Shown: positions 21,213-28,231 of the stretch, piece after piece
Layout: each line of letters begins with the position of its first letter
Numbering within the stretch: the first letter of the stretch is position 1
Source of the DNA: Bacillota bacterium
GTDB taxonomy: Bacteria > Bacillota > Clostridia > Oscillospirales > Ruminococcaceae
Reading direction: 5' to 3'
Length of the DNA stretch: 28,231 nt
Assembly: GCA_023443315.1 (NCBI GenBank)
Contig: JAEZVA010000055.1
Span: forward strand, 1 to 28,231
Made by a program: the position numbers and the translations under genes
Notes under the pieces: model-generated
What the model was told of the DNA's origin: nothing
Databases searched by the model: none
Seen by the model: only the letters and a program-made list of their open reading frames with translations

Positions 21213-21791
21213 TCAGTTCAGCTCGTCCAGCGTGCAGCGGTAGGCGGGGATAAACTGGGTAAGGAACACCTCCACCTCGGGCAGCGGGCATTCCTGTAGA
21301 ATACGCAGGGTCGCCTCCTTGGCGGTTTTAAACTCGACGTTACCCGCGCACTCCTCCTCCATACACTTAATTAGGGCGGAAAGCTTGTCCGCTGCCTTTA
21401 CAAGTGCCATCTCCTCGGCAGTCTCGTCCGGCTCAAGCAGTGCGGTGTAGTCGGGCTGCAGGTCGTCGGGCAGCATGGCAACCAGACGCCTTGCAGCGTG
21501 GTGCTCTACCTTTTTATACGCGCCGCGAATCTCATCGTTTAGGTACTTTACTGGGGTGGGCAGGTCGCCCGTAATGATCTCAGGCGCGTCGTGGTACAGC
21601 GCAAGCAGGGCAACCCGCCCGCAGTCCACCTTACCCGCAAACCGCCGATTGCGTATCACCGCCAGCGCGTGGGCGATAACTGCAACGTCCAGCGTGTGTT
21701 CGCTCAGGCTTTCGGGGCGGCTGTTGCGCATTAGCCCCCAGCGGTTGATGTATTTCATGCGCGACAGCATGGCAAAAAATCCAGTCTTCAT
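21213..21791 (-). CDS. yfbR: HD-domain deoxyribonucleoside 5'-monophosphatase, YfbR-like
   Basis: A 192-residue phosphohydrolase that should dephosphorylate deoxynucleoside monophosphates in the cytosol. The HD metal ligands are all present: H32 (SEHTLDVA), H67-D68 (LYHDAPEI) and D135 (KAADKLSA). The family block GDLPTPVKYLNDEIR follows at 75-89. Length matches E. coli YfbR (199). I use ATG 21791, with AAAGGAG ten bases upstream; longer in-frame starts would overlap the promoter. It heads a two-gene operon with the P-loop kinase. Confidence 0.9.
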   Translation of the reverse strand: MKTGFFAMLSRMKYINRWGLMRNSRPESLSEHTLDVAVIAHALAVIRNRRFAGKVDCGRVALLALYHDAPEIITGDLPTPVKYLNDEIRGAYKKVEHHAARRLVAMLPDDLQPDYTALLEPDETAEEMALVKAADKLSALIKCMEEECAGNVEFKTAKEATLRILQECPLPEVEVFLTQFIPAYRCTLDELN

Positions 21792-21825
21792 CGGGCAATC
21801 GCTCCTTTTGCTGTGTCTTTTTTCC

Positions 21826-21855
21826 ATTGTACCGCAACGGGCGGTGGGTTGTCTA
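21826..21855 (-). promoter_or_regulatory. Promoter of the yfbR-kinase operon
   Basis: TAGACA (21850-21855), an 18-base spacer and TACAAT (21826-21831) on the minus strand, 35 bases upstream of the yfbR start. Confidence 0.65.
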
Positions 21856-21960
21856 TATATAATGAGGTGGCGGGTAGCTGCCGCTTTCAAATTGGCTTTT
21901 TCTAAAACTTACTATTATATAATAGCCATAAAAAGAGACGGACGAGGTTCCTTACCCACC

Positions 21961-22046
21961 GCCAACCTGTGGTTGGCATTGGTATTCGCCCGCGGTGATT
22001 CGATATCGACGGGCAAACGCGACGTCGAGGACGCCGTCCCCTACGA
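21961..22046. repeat. Diverged family-2 and family-1 repeat block
   Basis: GCCAACC-TGT-GGTTGGC (21961-21977), then TATTCGCCCGCGG, then a family-1-like GACGTCGAGGACGCCGTCC ending CCCTAC. The rest of the 21792-22420 gap holds the two divergent promoters and no gene I can support. Confidence 0.6.
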
Positions 22047-22280
22047 GCAGAAATTCGCGGACGGCGGAACAATCGGAGACCGTTCTCTACGACCCACCTA
22101 TGGTTGCTAATGCGAACTTGCTCGCCTTTCGCCCCTACGAAGACGATGTCACTCAATACAATGCGGGCACCCACAACAAATTTCGCCCATATTATGCCTT
22201 GTGCGACACCCCAAGCCGCAGTTTACGTTAACAAAGCGAAGCCCAATTCTAAACATTAAGTGAATTACCCGCCGCCGCAC

Positions 22281-22310
22281 TTGTGGGGTTATATGGGATT
22301 GTGATATAAT
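22281..22310 (+). promoter_or_regulatory. Promoter of the proBA operon
   Basis: Extended -10 TGATATAAT (TATAAT at 22305-22310) with TTGTGG (22281-22286) 18 bases upstream. The leader to proB is about 105 nt; I see no T-box elements in it. Confidence 0.65.
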
Positions 22311-22420
22311 GCACGGTATAAATCATCCCGCCGCGGGGCGAAGTACCATCACGTACTATATAACATAAAATGAAACGACAGACCGGCATGGTCTTAAAAG
22401 GGAAAAGAGGATTGCTTGCC

Positions 22421-23215
22421 ATGTGCAGCATAAAGGACGCAAAACGCATCGTGGTGAAGGTGGGAACCTCCACCATCGCATACCAAACGGGCAGGATGAA
22501 CCTGCGCAAGATTGAGCGCCTGGTCAAGGTGCTGGCGGATATCAAGAACTCGGGGCGTGAGGTGGTGCTTGTTTCGTCGGGCGCCATCGGCGTTGGGGTA
22601 GGCAAGCTTGGGCTAAAGCAGAAGCCCACCGACATTCCCACTAAGCAGGCGGCTGCGGCGGTGGGTCAGTGTGAGCTGATGTATACATACGATAAGCTGT
22701 TCTCCGATTACAGCCATACGGTGGCACAGGTGCTGCTGACCAGGGATGTTATCGACGACACGGTGTTGCGCCGCAACGTCGAAAACACCTTTCGGCGGCT
22801 GTTGGAGATGTCCTGCATCCCCATTGTAAACGAGAATGATACCGTATCCACCGACGAGATTGAGTGCGGTGGAAACTTTGGCGATAACGACACCCTTTCG
22901 GCGATGGTTGCTGCGGTGTGCGGCGCGGACGCGCTGATACTGCTGACCGACATCGACGGGCTGTATACCGGCGACCCGCGCACCGATGCGGACGCGCGCC
23001 TAATCGAGCACGTGAGCGAGATTACCGACGACCTGTGCCGCCTAGCGGGCGGGGCAGGCTCTGCCATGGGCACGGGCGGTATGATTACCAAGCTGCACGC
23101 CGCCGAGATTGCGCTGGAGCAGGGCATAACGATGGCGATTATCAACGGCGGCGCCCCCGAGAGCATGTACGACCTGCTTGAGGGCAAGGCGGTAGGCACA
23201 CTGTTTTCAAAATAA
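22421..23215 (+). CDS. proB: Glutamate 5-kinase, short form without PUA domain
   Basis: A 264-residue amino-acid kinase that phosphorylates glutamate, the first step of proline synthesis. Seen: RIVVKVGTSTIA near the N-terminus, VLVSSGAIGVGVGKLG, VNENDTVSTDEI, FGDNDTLSAMVA, LLTDIDGLYTGDPR and GTGGMITKLHAAEIA, the full set of the family. E. coli ProB (367 residues) has an added PUA domain that is absent here, as in many Firmicutes. AAAGAGG lies before ATG 22421; an upstream ATG at 22370 lacks a ribosome site. It is followed after 55 bp by proA. Feedback control by proline is known for the family. Confidence 0.96.
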   Translation: MCSIKDAKRIVVKVGTSTIAYQTGRMNLRKIERLVKVLADIKNSGREVVLVSSGAIGVGVGKLGLKQKPTDIPTKQAAAAVGQCELMYTYDKLFSDYSHTVAQVLLTRDVIDDTVLRRNVENTFRRLLEMSCIPIVNENDTVSTDEIECGGNFGDNDTLSAMVAAVCGADALILLTDIDGLYTGDPRTDADARLIEHVSEITDDLCRLAGGAGSAMGTGGMITKLHAAEIALEQGITMAIINGGAPESMYDLLEGKAVGTLFSK

Positions 23216-23270
23216 GCGCATAGGCTTGAGTAAAGGGATTATTTAGATAGAACCCGAAGGAGGATGGACG

Positions 23271-24521
23271 ATGCATCGAACGGTACAGGAGACGGGCAAA
23301 GCGGCAAAGGCGGCAGCTAGAACGCTGATGACCGCGAGCACCGCGGTAAAGAATAAGGCATTGTCTGCCATTGCGCAGGCATTAACAGACCATATGCCGC
23401 AGATTCTGAGCGAGAACGCGAAGGACATCGCGGCGGGGGAGCAGGCGGGACTAACGCCGTCTTTGCTGGACCGCTTACGTCTGACTGAGCAACGGGTACA
23501 GGGTATTGCGGACGCAGTGCGCGAGGTGGTTATGCTGCCCGACCCCATCGGACGCATCGACAGCGGGTTTGTAAGTCCAGACGGGCTGCGCATACAAAAA
23601 ACGCGCGTGCCGCTCGGCGTAATCGCCATCATCTACGAGGCGCGCCCCAACGTAACGGTGGACGCCGCCGTGCTGTGCTTAAAGAGCGCAAACGCCGTGA
23701 TTCTGCGCGGCGGCAAAGAGGCAATTAACTCTAACCTGTGCCTCGCCTCGATTATGCGCAGTGCGATTGCGTCGGTGGGGCTTGACGTGGACTGCATTCA
23801 GATCATCGCCGACACTGCGCGGGAGACCGCCACCGAGCTGATGCGCCTAAACGGCTATGTGGATGTACTAATCCCCAGAGGAGGGGCAGGGCTAATCTCG
23901 GCGTGTGTGAAGAACGCCACTGTGCCGGTTATCGAGACGGGGGTGGGCAACTGCCATGTGTATGTGGATAGCCCCTGCGACCTTGCGATGGCAGCTAAGA
24001 TTATAGATAACGCAAAGACCTCCCGCCCGTCGGTGTGCAACGCGGCAGAGACACTGTTGGTGCACGAGGCGGTGGCACAGGAGTTTTTGCCGATGGCGGA
24101 TGCTTTATTACAAAAGAAAAACGTCGAGCTGCGCGGCTGCGCGCAGACCCGCATGATACTGGGCGACCACGTGCTGCCCGCGACCGACGAGGACTACGCG
24201 ACCGAGTTTTTGGATTACATCCTCGCGGTCAAGGTAGTACCTTCCATTGACGCGGCAATCAAGCACATTGTACAATACACAAGTGGACACAGCGAGTGCA
24301 TCGTGACCGACAGCCTCGCAAACAGCGAGCGTTTTGTAAGCGAAATTGATGCTGCTGCGGTGTATGTAAACGCATCCACGCGGTTTACCGATGGGGGCGT
24401 GTTTGGTTTGGGTGCCGAGATCGGCATCTCGACCCAGAAGCTACACACCCGTGGTCCGATGGGGCTAAACGAACTAACATCCGTGAAATATGTGATACAC
24501 GGCAACGGGCAGATACGCTAG
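23271..24521 (+). CDS. proA: Glutamate-5-semialdehyde dehydrogenase (gamma-glutamyl phosphate reductase)
   Basis: A 416-residue NADPH-dependent reductase, second step of proline synthesis, acting on the unstable product of ProB. Seen: IYEARPNVTVDAAVLCLKS (121-139), ILRGGKEA, IPRGGAGLI (201-209), ETGVGNCHVYVD and TSRPSVCNAAETLLV with catalytic C256, then NASTRFTDGGVFGLGAEIGIST. Length is typical. AAGGAGG eight bases before the ATG gives strong initiation. It shares the proB promoter and continues into the downstream membrane protein with 45 bp between them. ProC is not in the window. Confidence 0.97.
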   Translation: MHRTVQETGKAAKAAARTLMTASTAVKNKALSAIAQALTDHMPQILSENAKDIAAGEQAGLTPSLLDRLRLTEQRVQGIADAVREVVMLPDPIGRIDSGFVSPDGLRIQKTRVPLGVIAIIYEARPNVTVDAAVLCLKSANAVILRGGKEAINSNLCLASIMRSAIASVGLDVDCIQIIADTARETATELMRLNGYVDVLIPRGGAGLISACVKNATVPVIETGVGNCHVYVDSPCDLAMAAKIIDNAKTSRPSVCNAAETLLVHEAVAQEFLPMADALLQKKNVELRGCAQTRMILGDHVLPATDEDYATEFLDYILAVKVVPSIDAAIKHIVQYTSGHSECIVTDSLANSERFVSEIDAAAVYVNASTRFTDGGVFGLGAEIGISTQKLHTRGPMGLNELTSVKYVIHGNGQIR

Positions 24522-24566
24522 TGCGTTTTTATTACGCCCCCTGCCGCCAAAGGAGGGTTCCCAAAC

Positions 24567-25649
24567 TTGGATAGAAAAGATAGTGGACTGTTTCAAAGCG
24601 GTCTTTCGCCCAAACAGGAGATAAAATCAGCACCCCCCGTAAAGCCGCTCGCAAGACGCAGGCGCAAGGGCAGCCGCATTGCCGCGCCAATCGGATTGAC
24701 GGTAATTATTTTGTGCGTCATCGGAGTGATAACACTGGTGGTAAGCGCCATCAACCTGACCCAGTCGCTGATTAACAACGACAAGGAAAAGGCGCGGTTT
24801 GAGCGCATCCTAATTCCAGTGGTCATGTATGACCCGCCGCCCTTTGAGAGCGTCGCTACCCTCGACCAGCCCATGCTGCTGCAGACGGCGATGTGGTCGG
24901 CAATTTTGAACAACGACGACGAGAAATGGGCAAAGGACGAGTTTAACTTCTCACTAATACCCGCAAGCGAGCTGGATGTGCGCGCGGCAAACCTGTATGG
25001 TTCCGATGTGAAGCTGCAGCACCAGACGTTCGGCGATTACGAAACCACCTACCTGTACGACGAACAAAACAAGGTGTACAGCGTTCCCACCACCGCCGAG
25101 GTTGCGCTTTATACCCCGAAGGTGGACAAGATTACGAAAAACGGCGATGAGGTTGTTCTGCGGGTCGGTTATGTACCGCCGGGTAGCGTATGGGAGATTG
25201 ACGAAAAGGGCAACCGCTACGAGCCCGACCCCGATAAATACATGAACTACCACCTGAAAAAGACCGAGAGCGGCTATATCATCACCGCGCTGCGCGACGT
25301 AGAAAAGATTGACAGCAGCTCGGGCACCGGCTCGGAGTATGAATACGTGGAAGAAGAGCTGATTAACTCGGGCACCTCGTCCCTTTCCGAGGAGACGTTT
25401 GGCGACGAATCGGAGCCCGAGGGAGAGACCTCCTCTGTATCCGATGAAGACGCGGCGGTCTCGGGCGAGGAGGAGGACGAGCAGGACGAAACCTCGTCCA
25501 GCGAAAGCAGTTCGGGTTCTTCCTCCAGTAGAAGCAGTTCGAGTTCTTCTTCCAGTAAAAGCAGCTCGAGTGCGTCATCGAGCGGCAGTTCAAGCGCATC
25601 ATCAAGCAGTAGGGCTTCTTCGTCCTCAAGTAGAAGTTCCTCCTCTTAA
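24567..25649 (+). CDS. Single-pass membrane protein with acidic and polyserine tail, function unknown
   Basis: A 360-residue protein started by TTG (AAAGGAGG ten bases upstream). Residues 1-40 are basic and cytosolic (LARRRRKGSR). Residues 41-63 form one membrane helix, and 70-265 a folded extracellular domain with no family I recognise (features include VVMYDPPPFESVATLDQPM and YSVPTTAEVALYTPKVDK). The tail turns acidic (270-313), then is nearly pure serine. Bases 25506-25613 encode four 9-residue repeats, ending in Arg, Lys, Gly and Arg. Serine is coded by several codons, so this is not simple slippage. It is the last gene of the proBA transcript, directly before a terminator. A cell-wall spacer role for the tail is inference. 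Confidence 0.8.
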   Translation: MDRKDSGLFQSGLSPKQEIKSAPPVKPLARRRRKGSRIAAPIGLTVIILCVIGVITLVVSAINLTQSLINNDKEKARFERILIPVVMYDPPPFESVATLDQPMLLQTAMWSAILNNDDEKWAKDEFNFSLIPASELDVRAANLYGSDVKLQHQTFGDYETTYLYDEQNKVYSVPTTAEVALYTPKVDKITKNGDEVVLRVGYVPPGSVWEIDEKGNRYEPDPDKYMNYHLKKTESGYIITALRDVEKIDSSSGTGSEYEYVEEELINSGTSSLSEETFGDESEPEGETSSVSDEDAAVSGEEEDEQDETSSSESSSGSSSSRSSSSSSSSKSSSSASSSGSSSASSSSRASSSSSRSSSS

Positions 25650-25660
25650 CGGTACACGCC

Positions 25661-25693
25661 AAAGCGCCGCCCTTTTTGGGGACGGCGCTTTTT
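25661..25693 (+). terminator. Terminator of the proBA operon
   Basis: AAAGCGCCG (25661-25669) pairs with CGGCGCTTT (25683-25691), followed by T residues. Confidence 0.85.
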
Positions 25694-25796
25694 GCACCTC
25701 GTCACAGACGGGGATACCCGTCCTTTGGCGGGAATAGAAATGGTTAGATTCTGGCGTTATGCCGCCCGAGGCGCAGCGTTGCAAAGGAATGGTGAT

Positions 25797-26267
25797 ATGG
25801 CAGACAAAACAAACGCGATGCGTAGGCTCGACAGCATGAAGATACCCTATGGGCAGCATTTTTATACCGACACCGGCGCGGTAAGCGGCGCGGAGGTCGC
25901 GGCTGCGCTGGGGCAAGACCCTCGGCGGGTGTTTAAAACACTGGTGACCACCGGCAAAAGTGGCGCGCACTATGTGTTTCTGGTTCCCGTCTGTGCGGAG
26001 CTCGACCTGAAAAAGGCGGCGGCGCAGGTGGGCGAAAAATCGGTGGAGATGCTAAAAAGCAAAGACCTACTGGGGCTTACCGGCTATATCCACGGCGGGT
26101 GCTCGCCCATCGGTATGAAAAAGCAGTTTGCAACCACAATCGACCAAACGGCGGCGGGGTTTGAGACAATCCTGTTCAGCGGCGGGCGAATCGGTTTTCA
26201 GATAGAGCTTGGCATCGCCGCGTTACAAATGGTGATTCCGTTTGCTCTGGCGGATATCGTGAAGTAA
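25797..26267 (+). CDS. ybaK: Cys-tRNA(Pro)/aminoacyl-tRNA deacylase, YbaK/EbsC family
   Basis: A 156-residue trans-editing enzyme that removes mischarged cysteine from tRNA(Pro) after ProRS errors. Seen: VFKTLV with the family's essential lysine K47, VFLVPVCAELDLKKAAA, GLTGYIHGGCSPIGMKK and the C-terminal FSGGRIGFQIELG. Length fits the free-standing family (about 155-160). I start at ATG 25797, preceded by AAAGGA; an earlier in-frame ATG would place about 35 unrelated residues before the fold. It sits just after the proBA unit but behind its terminator. I found no clear promoter in the 103-bp gap; a small GACGGG/CCCGTC hairpin lies at 25711-25726. Confidence 0.94.
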   Translation: MADKTNAMRRLDSMKIPYGQHFYTDTGAVSGAEVAAALGQDPRRVFKTLVTTGKSGAHYVFLVPVCAELDLKKAAAQVGEKSVEMLKSKDLLGLTGYIHGGCSPIGMKKQFATTIDQTAAGFETILFSGGRIGFQIELGIAALQMVIPFALADIVK

Positions 26268-26327
26268 ATTGCAGTCAAACGGGGCGTCGCAGGTTTACAT
26301 AGGGTATTTTTATACGGAAAGTTTACG

Positions 26328-26358
26328 GGAGGGGGTTCGATATAATCGAACCCCCTCC
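26328..26358. terminator. Perfect 14-bp hairpin after ybaK, probable terminator
   Basis: GGAGGGGGTTCGAT (26328-26341) pairs exactly with ATCGAACCCCCTCC (26345-26358). The run of T after it is weak on the plus strand. No gene lies in the rest of 26268-26584. Confidence 0.65.
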
Positions 26359-26503
26359 TACTATTATGCCGTAACAGTCCGTTATAAAGACCTTTGATGT
26401 GTGTGTTTAACAAGACAAAATCAACACACTGGTTCTGTGGCAAGGGTTAGGTTGTGTTTTCTATTTGCGGGGAGAATCCTTCAAATCGTGTGGCTGGGGA
26501 TGA

Positions 26504-26532
26504 TTGGAATTGGGATACTGTCATGCTATAAT
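26504..26532 (+). promoter_or_regulatory. Promoter of the alpha/beta hydrolase gene
   Basis: TTGGAA (26504-26509), a 17-base spacer and extended -10 TGCTATAAT (TATAAT 26527-26532), 53 bases before the start codon. Confidence 0.75.
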
Positions 26533-26584
26533 AATGCAAGAGATCCGACGGCATTGCGCTTGACGGAAAAAAGGGGGCATAACA

Positions 26585-27376
26585 ATGACAATAAACATCG
26601 GAACGTCGCGTTTGCATTATGTGATACATGGAGAGGGCTTGCCCGTGGTGCTGTTGCACGGCTCGCGGGTAGACCACCATTTGATGACGGGCTGCTTTGA
26701 GCCGATATTTGCATGTATGCACGGGTATCGGCGCATCTACCCCGATCTGCCGGGCATGGGGCAATCGGTGCCGGGGATGGAGGTAACGGACGATACCGCC
26801 ATCGTGGACGTGTTGCTGCAGTTTATTGACGCGGTGGTGGGGGATAAGCCGTTCTTGCTGGTGGGCGAGTCGTTTGGCGGGCAGCTTGCGCGGGGACTGA
26901 TTGAGCGGGTAAGCGACCGCATTTTGGGCGCATTGTTCTTGTGCCCGTATATTGCGGACATCCCGCAAACACCGCCCCCAAGGCAGGTGAGGATAACCGA
27001 CGAGCGACTAATGGCGTCGCTGCCAATAGAGCAGAAAACGATGTTTGAAGCGGTGTCGGTGGTGCAGACACAGGACACACTGGCTGCCTTTACGGCAGAC
27101 ATCGGTGCGTACCTGCACCTTGCAAACAACGCGTACATCGACGCGCTGGGGCAGACGCTTACGTTTGACCTGACAAGGCGTTACCTGTTTCCGGTGTCGT
27201 TTATCACGGGGAGACAGGATCACTGGACGGGCTACGAGGGCGCGTTTGCTCTGTTGCCGTGCTACCCGAACGCAAGCTTTGCGGTGCTGGACTGCGCGGG
27301 GCACAACCTGCAGCTGGAGCAGCCAGAACCGTTTCGCGCGCTCGTTTTGGAATGGCTTGGGCGTGTAGATAATTGA
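26585..27376 (+). CDS. Alpha/beta-hydrolase-fold protein
   Basis: A 263-residue cytosolic hydrolase. The catalytic triad is readable: nucleophile S96 in VGESFGG (93-99), D212 in ITGRQDHWTG, and H240 in DCAGHNLQLEQ. The oxyanion motif LLHGSRVDHH sits at 23-32 and DLPGMGQS at 54-61. The overall plan resembles small esterases and peptidases of the proline-iminopeptidase/MhpC type, but the substrate is not readable. It has its own promoter and is closed by a strong terminator five bases after the stop, so it is monocistronic. AAAGGGGG precedes the ATG. Confidence 0.9.
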   Translation: MTINIGTSRLHYVIHGEGLPVVLLHGSRVDHHLMTGCFEPIFACMHGYRRIYPDLPGMGQSVPGMEVTDDTAIVDVLLQFIDAVVGDKPFLLVGESFGGQLARGLIERVSDRILGALFLCPYIADIPQTPPPRQVRITDERLMASLPIEQKTMFEAVSVVQTQDTLAAFTADIGAYLHLANNAYIDALGQTLTFDLTRRYLFPVSFITGRQDHWTGYEGAFALLPCYPNASFAVLDCAGHNLQLEQPEPFRALVLEWLGRVDN

Positions 27377-27380
27377 TTGT

Positions 27381-27419
27381 AAAAGGGCGGCTTTGCAATG
27401 GTAGCAAAGCCGCCCTTTT
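27381..27419 (+). terminator. Terminator of the hydrolase gene
   Basis: Perfect 16-bp stem AAAAGGGCGGCTTTGC / GCAAAGCCGCCCTTTT (27381-27396, 27404-27419). Confidence 0.92.
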
Positions 27420-27446
27420 GTTGTGTTAGCTTGCCTAGAAGCAATA

Positions 27447-27475
27447 TGGAAATAACCAGCTATATATGGTATAAT
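27447..27475 (+). promoter_or_regulatory. Extended -10 promoter of the GNAT gene
   Basis: TGGTATAAT with TATAAT at 27470-27475 and a weak -35 TGGAAA (27447-27452) 17 bases upstream. Confidence 0.55.
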
Positions 27476-27516
27476 GGGGGGAAACCACAAAATAAAACCA
27501 AAGAGGTGATAACAAT

Positions 27517-28231
27517 ATGACGATAACCTTTCGCAACTATGTAGGGGCAGCGAACTGTACAGGAGACTATGACAAGGTAAGAGAATTCTTTGTTACGCTT
27601 GCGGATAACTGCTTTACTTATGCCAGATGGGACTGGATGATTACCCATACCCACCTGGACCATAGTGCACTGGGGCGCATCGGTTTGTGGGAGCATGGGG
27701 ATGACTTAGTGGGGATTACCCTGTTTGACACCGAACCCGGCGAAGCCTTTTGCTATACGATGCCCGGCTACGAGTGCCTAAAGGGTGAGATATTGACCTA
27801 TGCGCTGGAGCATCTGCAGCGGGACGGGCGGCTGAGCGTGATGATTGACGACACCGACACGGTACTGCAATCCCTTGCTGCGAAGGCGGGATATATAGCC
27901 ACCGAGTCTAAGGACAACACCTCCTGCATGGTCACCTGCGAGGCGGACTTTACCTACCACCTGCCCGAGGGGTTTTCGGTTACCAGCCTAAAGGATACAT
28001 ATGATGTAGAGCGATACGGCAGGGTACTGCACAACGGCTTTAACCACAAGCTAAACGGAGAAGGCGACTTTATGCTTACCCCCGAAAAAGCGAAGGCTTT
28101 TGAAAATGAGCTGGTGCGACGAAACGTTGACCTAGAGCTGAAAATTGCGGTAGTTGCCCCAAACGGGGATTTTGTCTCGTACTGCGGGATGTGGTACGAG
28201 CATAGCCTACGAACCGCGGTGGTGGAGCCGG
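27517..28231 (+). CDS. GNAT-family N-acetyltransferase, 3' end off the window
   Basis: Open for 238 codons from ATG 27517 (AAAGAGGTGAT seven bases upstream) to the window edge, so the C-terminus is missing. Residues 1-115 look like a degenerate first GNAT-like half (LGRIGLWEHGDDLVGITLFD...). The second half begins near ADFTYHLPEGFSVTSLKD and reaches KIAVVAPNGDFVSYCGMWYE, the central strands of an acetyl-CoA-binding fold. The last visible residues, RTAVVEP, come just before where the Q/RxxGxG/A acetyl-CoA loop should lie outside the window. Substrate unknown. Confidence 0.8.
   Translation, partial: MTITFRNYVGAANCTGDYDKVREFFVTLADNCFTYARWDWMITHTHLDHSALGRIGLWEHGDDLVGITLFDTEPGEAFCYTMPGYECLKGEILTYALEHLQRDGRLSVMIDDTDTVLQSLAAKAGYIATESKDNTSCMVTCEADFTYHLPEGFSVTSLKDTYDVERYGRVLHNGFNHKLNGEGDFMLTPEKAKAFENELVRRNVDLELKIAVVAPNGDFVSYCGMWYEHSLRTAVVEP

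Noticed and set aside
21475..22110. Long plus-strand ORF opposite yfbR
   Set aside because: It is the antisense shadow of a well-supported gene and continues into repeat DNA without a start signal.
22311..22420. T-box leader upstream of proB
   Set aside because: No T-box sequence, specifier stem or terminator/antiterminator pair is visible in the ~105-nt leader.

Overview
The window reads as chromosome of a Gram-positive anaerobe of the Clostridia (Oscillospirales/Ruminococcaceae-like; inferred, not proven). The grounds are AAGGAGG-type ribosome sites before almost every gene, consensus sigma-A promoters, intrinsic terminators with U runs, an ECF-transporter S component, a CotH/VTC/DUF4956 cluster and an EFR1-type flavodoxin-ferredoxin. 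Most of the DNA is GC-rich. Two stretches are clearly AT-richer and look acquired: about 4370-7440 (lipoprotein plus an ApeA-like HEPN defence protein) and about 18400-20300 (SDR oxidoreductase plus TetR regulator). No rRNA, tRNA, CRISPR array or transposase was seen.

Layout. 1-4226 (minus): a tightly coupled operon wbpE-wbpD-wbpA-wbpB, four of the enzymes that turn UDP-GlcNAc into UDP-2,3-diacetamido-2,3-dideoxy-glucuronate for a surface polysaccharide; wbpB runs off the left edge. 4255-5820: a ~110-bp direct repeat brackets a lipoprotein gene with an internally duplicated domain. 5960-7372: ApeA-like protein with a C-terminal R-x4-H HEPN motif. 7650-9087 (minus): ECF S component, then a nucleotidyltransferase-like protein that has lost its active-site motif, overlapping a HEPN protein. 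9242-9271 holds the promoter of this unit, followed by a ~150-nt structured leader.

9890-12821 (plus): consensus promoter, a translated 66-codon leader ORF ending inside a terminator, a second terminator, then a three-gene ABC-2 type exporter (two permeases and an ATPase). 13194-16913 (minus): VTC-type polyphosphate polymerase domain, DUF4956 membrane protein and CotH-like kinase, possibly preceded by a 22-codon leader peptide. 17203-17970: EFR1 ferredoxin. 18402-20209: TetR-SDR operon. 20720-21791: YfbR-like 5'-nucleotidase plus a small P-loop kinase. 22421-25649: proB-proA-membrane protein with a polyserine tail. 25797-28231: YbaK deacylase, alpha/beta hydrolase and a truncated GNAT acetyltransferase.

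The longer intergenic gaps are filled with two interleaved families of small palindromic repeats. One has a GTAGGGGCG-N-CGCCC palindrome. The other carries paired GGTTTTCC and CCAAGC-TTTA-GCTTGG stems. One copy of the second family sits inside a copy of the first. The most novel candidates are the leader/double-terminator in front of the ABC exporter, the VTC-DUF4956-CotH cluster, the degenerate nucleotidyltransferase/HEPN pair, and the repeat-bracketed defence-like island.
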